A stretch of 64,000 bases of DNA, from assembly GCF_001613305.1 (NCBI RefSeq), contig NZ_BDCC01000035.1, positions 124,001-188,000 on the forward strand, read 5' to 3'. The notes below the pieces were generated by a model. The model did not search any database. It was not told where the DNA came from and saw nothing but the letters and a program-made list of their open reading frames with translations. The stretch's first letter is position 1; each line of letters begins with the position of its first letter. This document shows positions 62,767 through 64,000 of the stretch, piece after piece. The DNA comes from Nocardia vaccinii NBRC 15922. GTDB taxonomy: Bacteria; Actinomycetota; Actinomycetes; Mycobacteriales; Mycobacteriaceae. The translations under genes and the position numbers were made by a program.

Positions 62767-64000
62767 TCACGGATGCACACCGAGCGACCGGACCGGCTGC
62801 ATGTCGACCGTGGCGTGACTGGTCGCGGGGCACGGGGCGGTTTTTTCGCGCGACCAGGTGCCGGTGAAGGAGTCCACGGAACCCGGGCCGGCATCGGACC
62901 GGACCAGGTTCCAACTGAAAGTCGCGCTGGAGTACGGCTCGTTCGCGTCGCCGGAGCAGGGATACGGAGAGTTGTAGGCGGCGCGCCACGCTCCGCCCCC
63001 GAAGACGAGCAACGGCGCGAAGACGGCGCGCGGATCCGTGCTGGGATCCGTGCGCGGGTCCGACTGGGTCGTGGCGGCGCAACGATCGCCGGTGCGCAGG
63101 CAGATGGTGTCGTATCGCTGCCGAATCTTGTCCGGCGGAGGGGGGTTCGGGGCTTCGGGACTCGGACTGTAGGTGACGGTCACGTCGTAGTCCCCGTTGA
63201 TCGCCGTCGCCGGTGGATCGACGGGAGCGCGGATGGTATCGGGCGCGACGACGTGGACGCTCGGCTCGATATTGCCGATGCGAGAGAGGGTCATCCCGTC
63301 TTCGACGGTATACGCACACGGCCCGCCGACGTAGCCGAAGTACCTTCCGCTCCACTGCGAGCCTTCCGATCGGAACACCGCCCGCTGCCACAGCTGAATG
63401 CTCTGGGGCGCATGAGTGATCGGGCTGACACAATCGCTGTCGACGGAGGGGGGCGCCTCTCTGGTGACCACCCACGCGCCGTCGCGGTAGTCCGCGACGA
63501 ACTGGCTCGGGTCGTTCCCCGGAACGTCCGGGCGCTCGCTGGTGATCGAGGCTACGCACTGATCGCTGTGCGGCAGGCAGCGCGAGCGGACCGACCAGAC
63601 CCGAGTATCGGTGGCGGCTTCGACCGGCTTCCCGTTCTCGGTACGGTGCGTATAAGTGACCGCGTACCTGCCGTCGAAGGCCAGTGCGGGGGCGGGCGGG
63701 CGGGCCAGCCGCCACATCCCCACCACCGCCACCGCGACGATCAGCACGGCGACCGCGACCATGATCGCCCGGACGGACAGCCGGTTCCGCTGCCATCCGA
63801 ATCGCTTGCGCCACAGTTGATTCGGATGAACAGAGGTTATTGCCGGATTCGGTGGCGACGCCGGGCTCGTCGTCGGGGTATCGGTGAGGGCATCGGCGGC
63901 GGCGATCGCCAGCTCCCCGGCGCTCGGGTAGCGATCGTCCGGATTCTTCGCCAGGCCGCGGGCGACGACGCGGTCGAACCCGCCGGGCAGATCGACTCGC
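62767..64000 (-). CDS. Transmembrane Ser/Thr protein kinase, C-terminal part (N-terminus outside window)
   Basis: The 410 codons seen start within the C-lobe of a Hanks-type kinase ('LPGGFDRVVARGLAKNPDDR', 'YPSAGELAIAAADAL'), pass a Pro/Thr linker and a basic stretch, cross the membrane once ('IMVAVAVLIVAVAVVGMW') and end in a 300-residue outer domain. That domain has eight Cys, suggesting disulfides, and looks like two related halves: 'DGRYAVTYTH...CLPHSDQC' and 'NGDYDVTVTY...CLRTGDRC'. It is a PknF/PknH-style receptor kinase whose outer part probably senses an external signal. The catalytic residues lie beyond the window edge. Confidence 0.82.
   Translation of the reverse strand, partial: RVDLPGGFDRVVARGLAKNPDDRYPSAGELAIAAADALTDTPTTSPASPPNPAITSVHPNQLWRKRFGWQRNRLSVRAIMVAVAVLIVAVAVVGMWRLARPPAPALAFDGRYAVTYTHRTENGKPVEAATDTRVWSVRSRCLPHSDQCVASITSERPDVPGNDPSQFVADYRDGAWVVTREAPPSVDSDCVSPITHAPQSIQLWQRAVFRSEGSQWSGRYFGYVGGPCAYTVEDGMTLSRIGNIEPSVHVVAPDTIRAPVDPPATAINGDYDVTVTYSPSPEAPNPPPPDKIRQRYDTICLRTGDRCAATTQSDPRTDPSTDPRAVFAPLLVFGGGAWRAAYNSPYPCSGDANEPYSSATFSWNLVRSDAGPGSVDSFTGTWSREKTAPCPATSHATVDMQPVRSLGVHP

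Noticed and set aside
1..64000. tRNA, rRNA, insertion sequence or prophage genes
   Set aside because: I looked for cloverleaf-like GC arms with a TTCRANYC-type arm, transposase motifs and integrase motifs and saw none.

Overview
The window is GC-rich actinobacterial chromosome. A PE/PPE pair next to EspG- and EspC-type proteins, several WXG100 proteins, a PknG-type kinase and a spc-type ribosomal operon running into secY-adk-map point to Mycobacteriales. Nocardia is the best guess, but that is inference and no rRNA marker is present. I saw no tRNA, rRNA, insertion sequence or CRISPR array.

Layout. (1) 1-4862, minus strand: an ESX (type VII secretion) accessory operon, in transcription order two YbaB-like proteins, an EspC-like protein, an Esp-like helical protein, PE-like, PPE-like and EspG (cut by the window edge). 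(2) 5124-7804, plus strand: a large ESX-substrate-like protein with Asn-Pro and Gln-rich low complexity, coupled to its own EspG-like protein. (3) 7883-20461, minus strand: YbaB-like protein, a 2177-aa CpnT-like surface or secreted protein, a second ESX-substrate-like protein with Gly/Tyr repeats, a second EspG-like protein, a WXG100 protein and an apparent two-domain immunity protein. (4) 20890-25673, plus strand: three related glycosyltransferase-like genes, then a YbaB-like plus WXG100 pair. (5) 25678-30610: a MerR regulator, an AnsP-type amino-acid permease and a PknG-like kinase. (6) 30618-53404, minus strand: WXG100, YbaB-like, then one 21.9-kb ORF encoding a 7303-residue protein. (7) 53566-60533: dtd, a membrane protein, then map, adk, secY, rplO, rpmD, rpsE, rplR, rplF and rpsH. 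(8) 60993-64000: a TetR/SDR divergent pair with three identical-core operators, and the C-terminal part of a transmembrane Ser/Thr kinase.

The most striking object is the 7303-aa protein. It starts with the same CpnT/WXG100-like N-terminal domain as the 2177-aa protein. It then carries a SecA-like ATPase with recognisable Walker A, Walker B and motif VI, a papain-like toxin domain with a plausible Cys-His-Asp triad, a HopA1-like domain, and two diverged copies of a roughly 1,700-residue module separated by a degenerate ADP-ribosyltransferase-like segment. It ends in a His/Cys-rich patch and a small C-terminal domain. Both giant genes are preceded by a YbaB-like gene, and each has a WXG100 gene in its operon. 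I infer a polymorphic-toxin or effector system exported by, or displayed through, an ESX apparatus encoded elsewhere, with EspG- and YbaB-like proteins as possible chaperones. The glycosyltransferases may modify the exported, Ser/Thr/Pro-rich products; that is only a proximity argument.

Residue positions in the giant proteins were derived from DNA coordinates and are approximate unless a single residue is named. Family names come from recognised sequence patterns, not from database searches.
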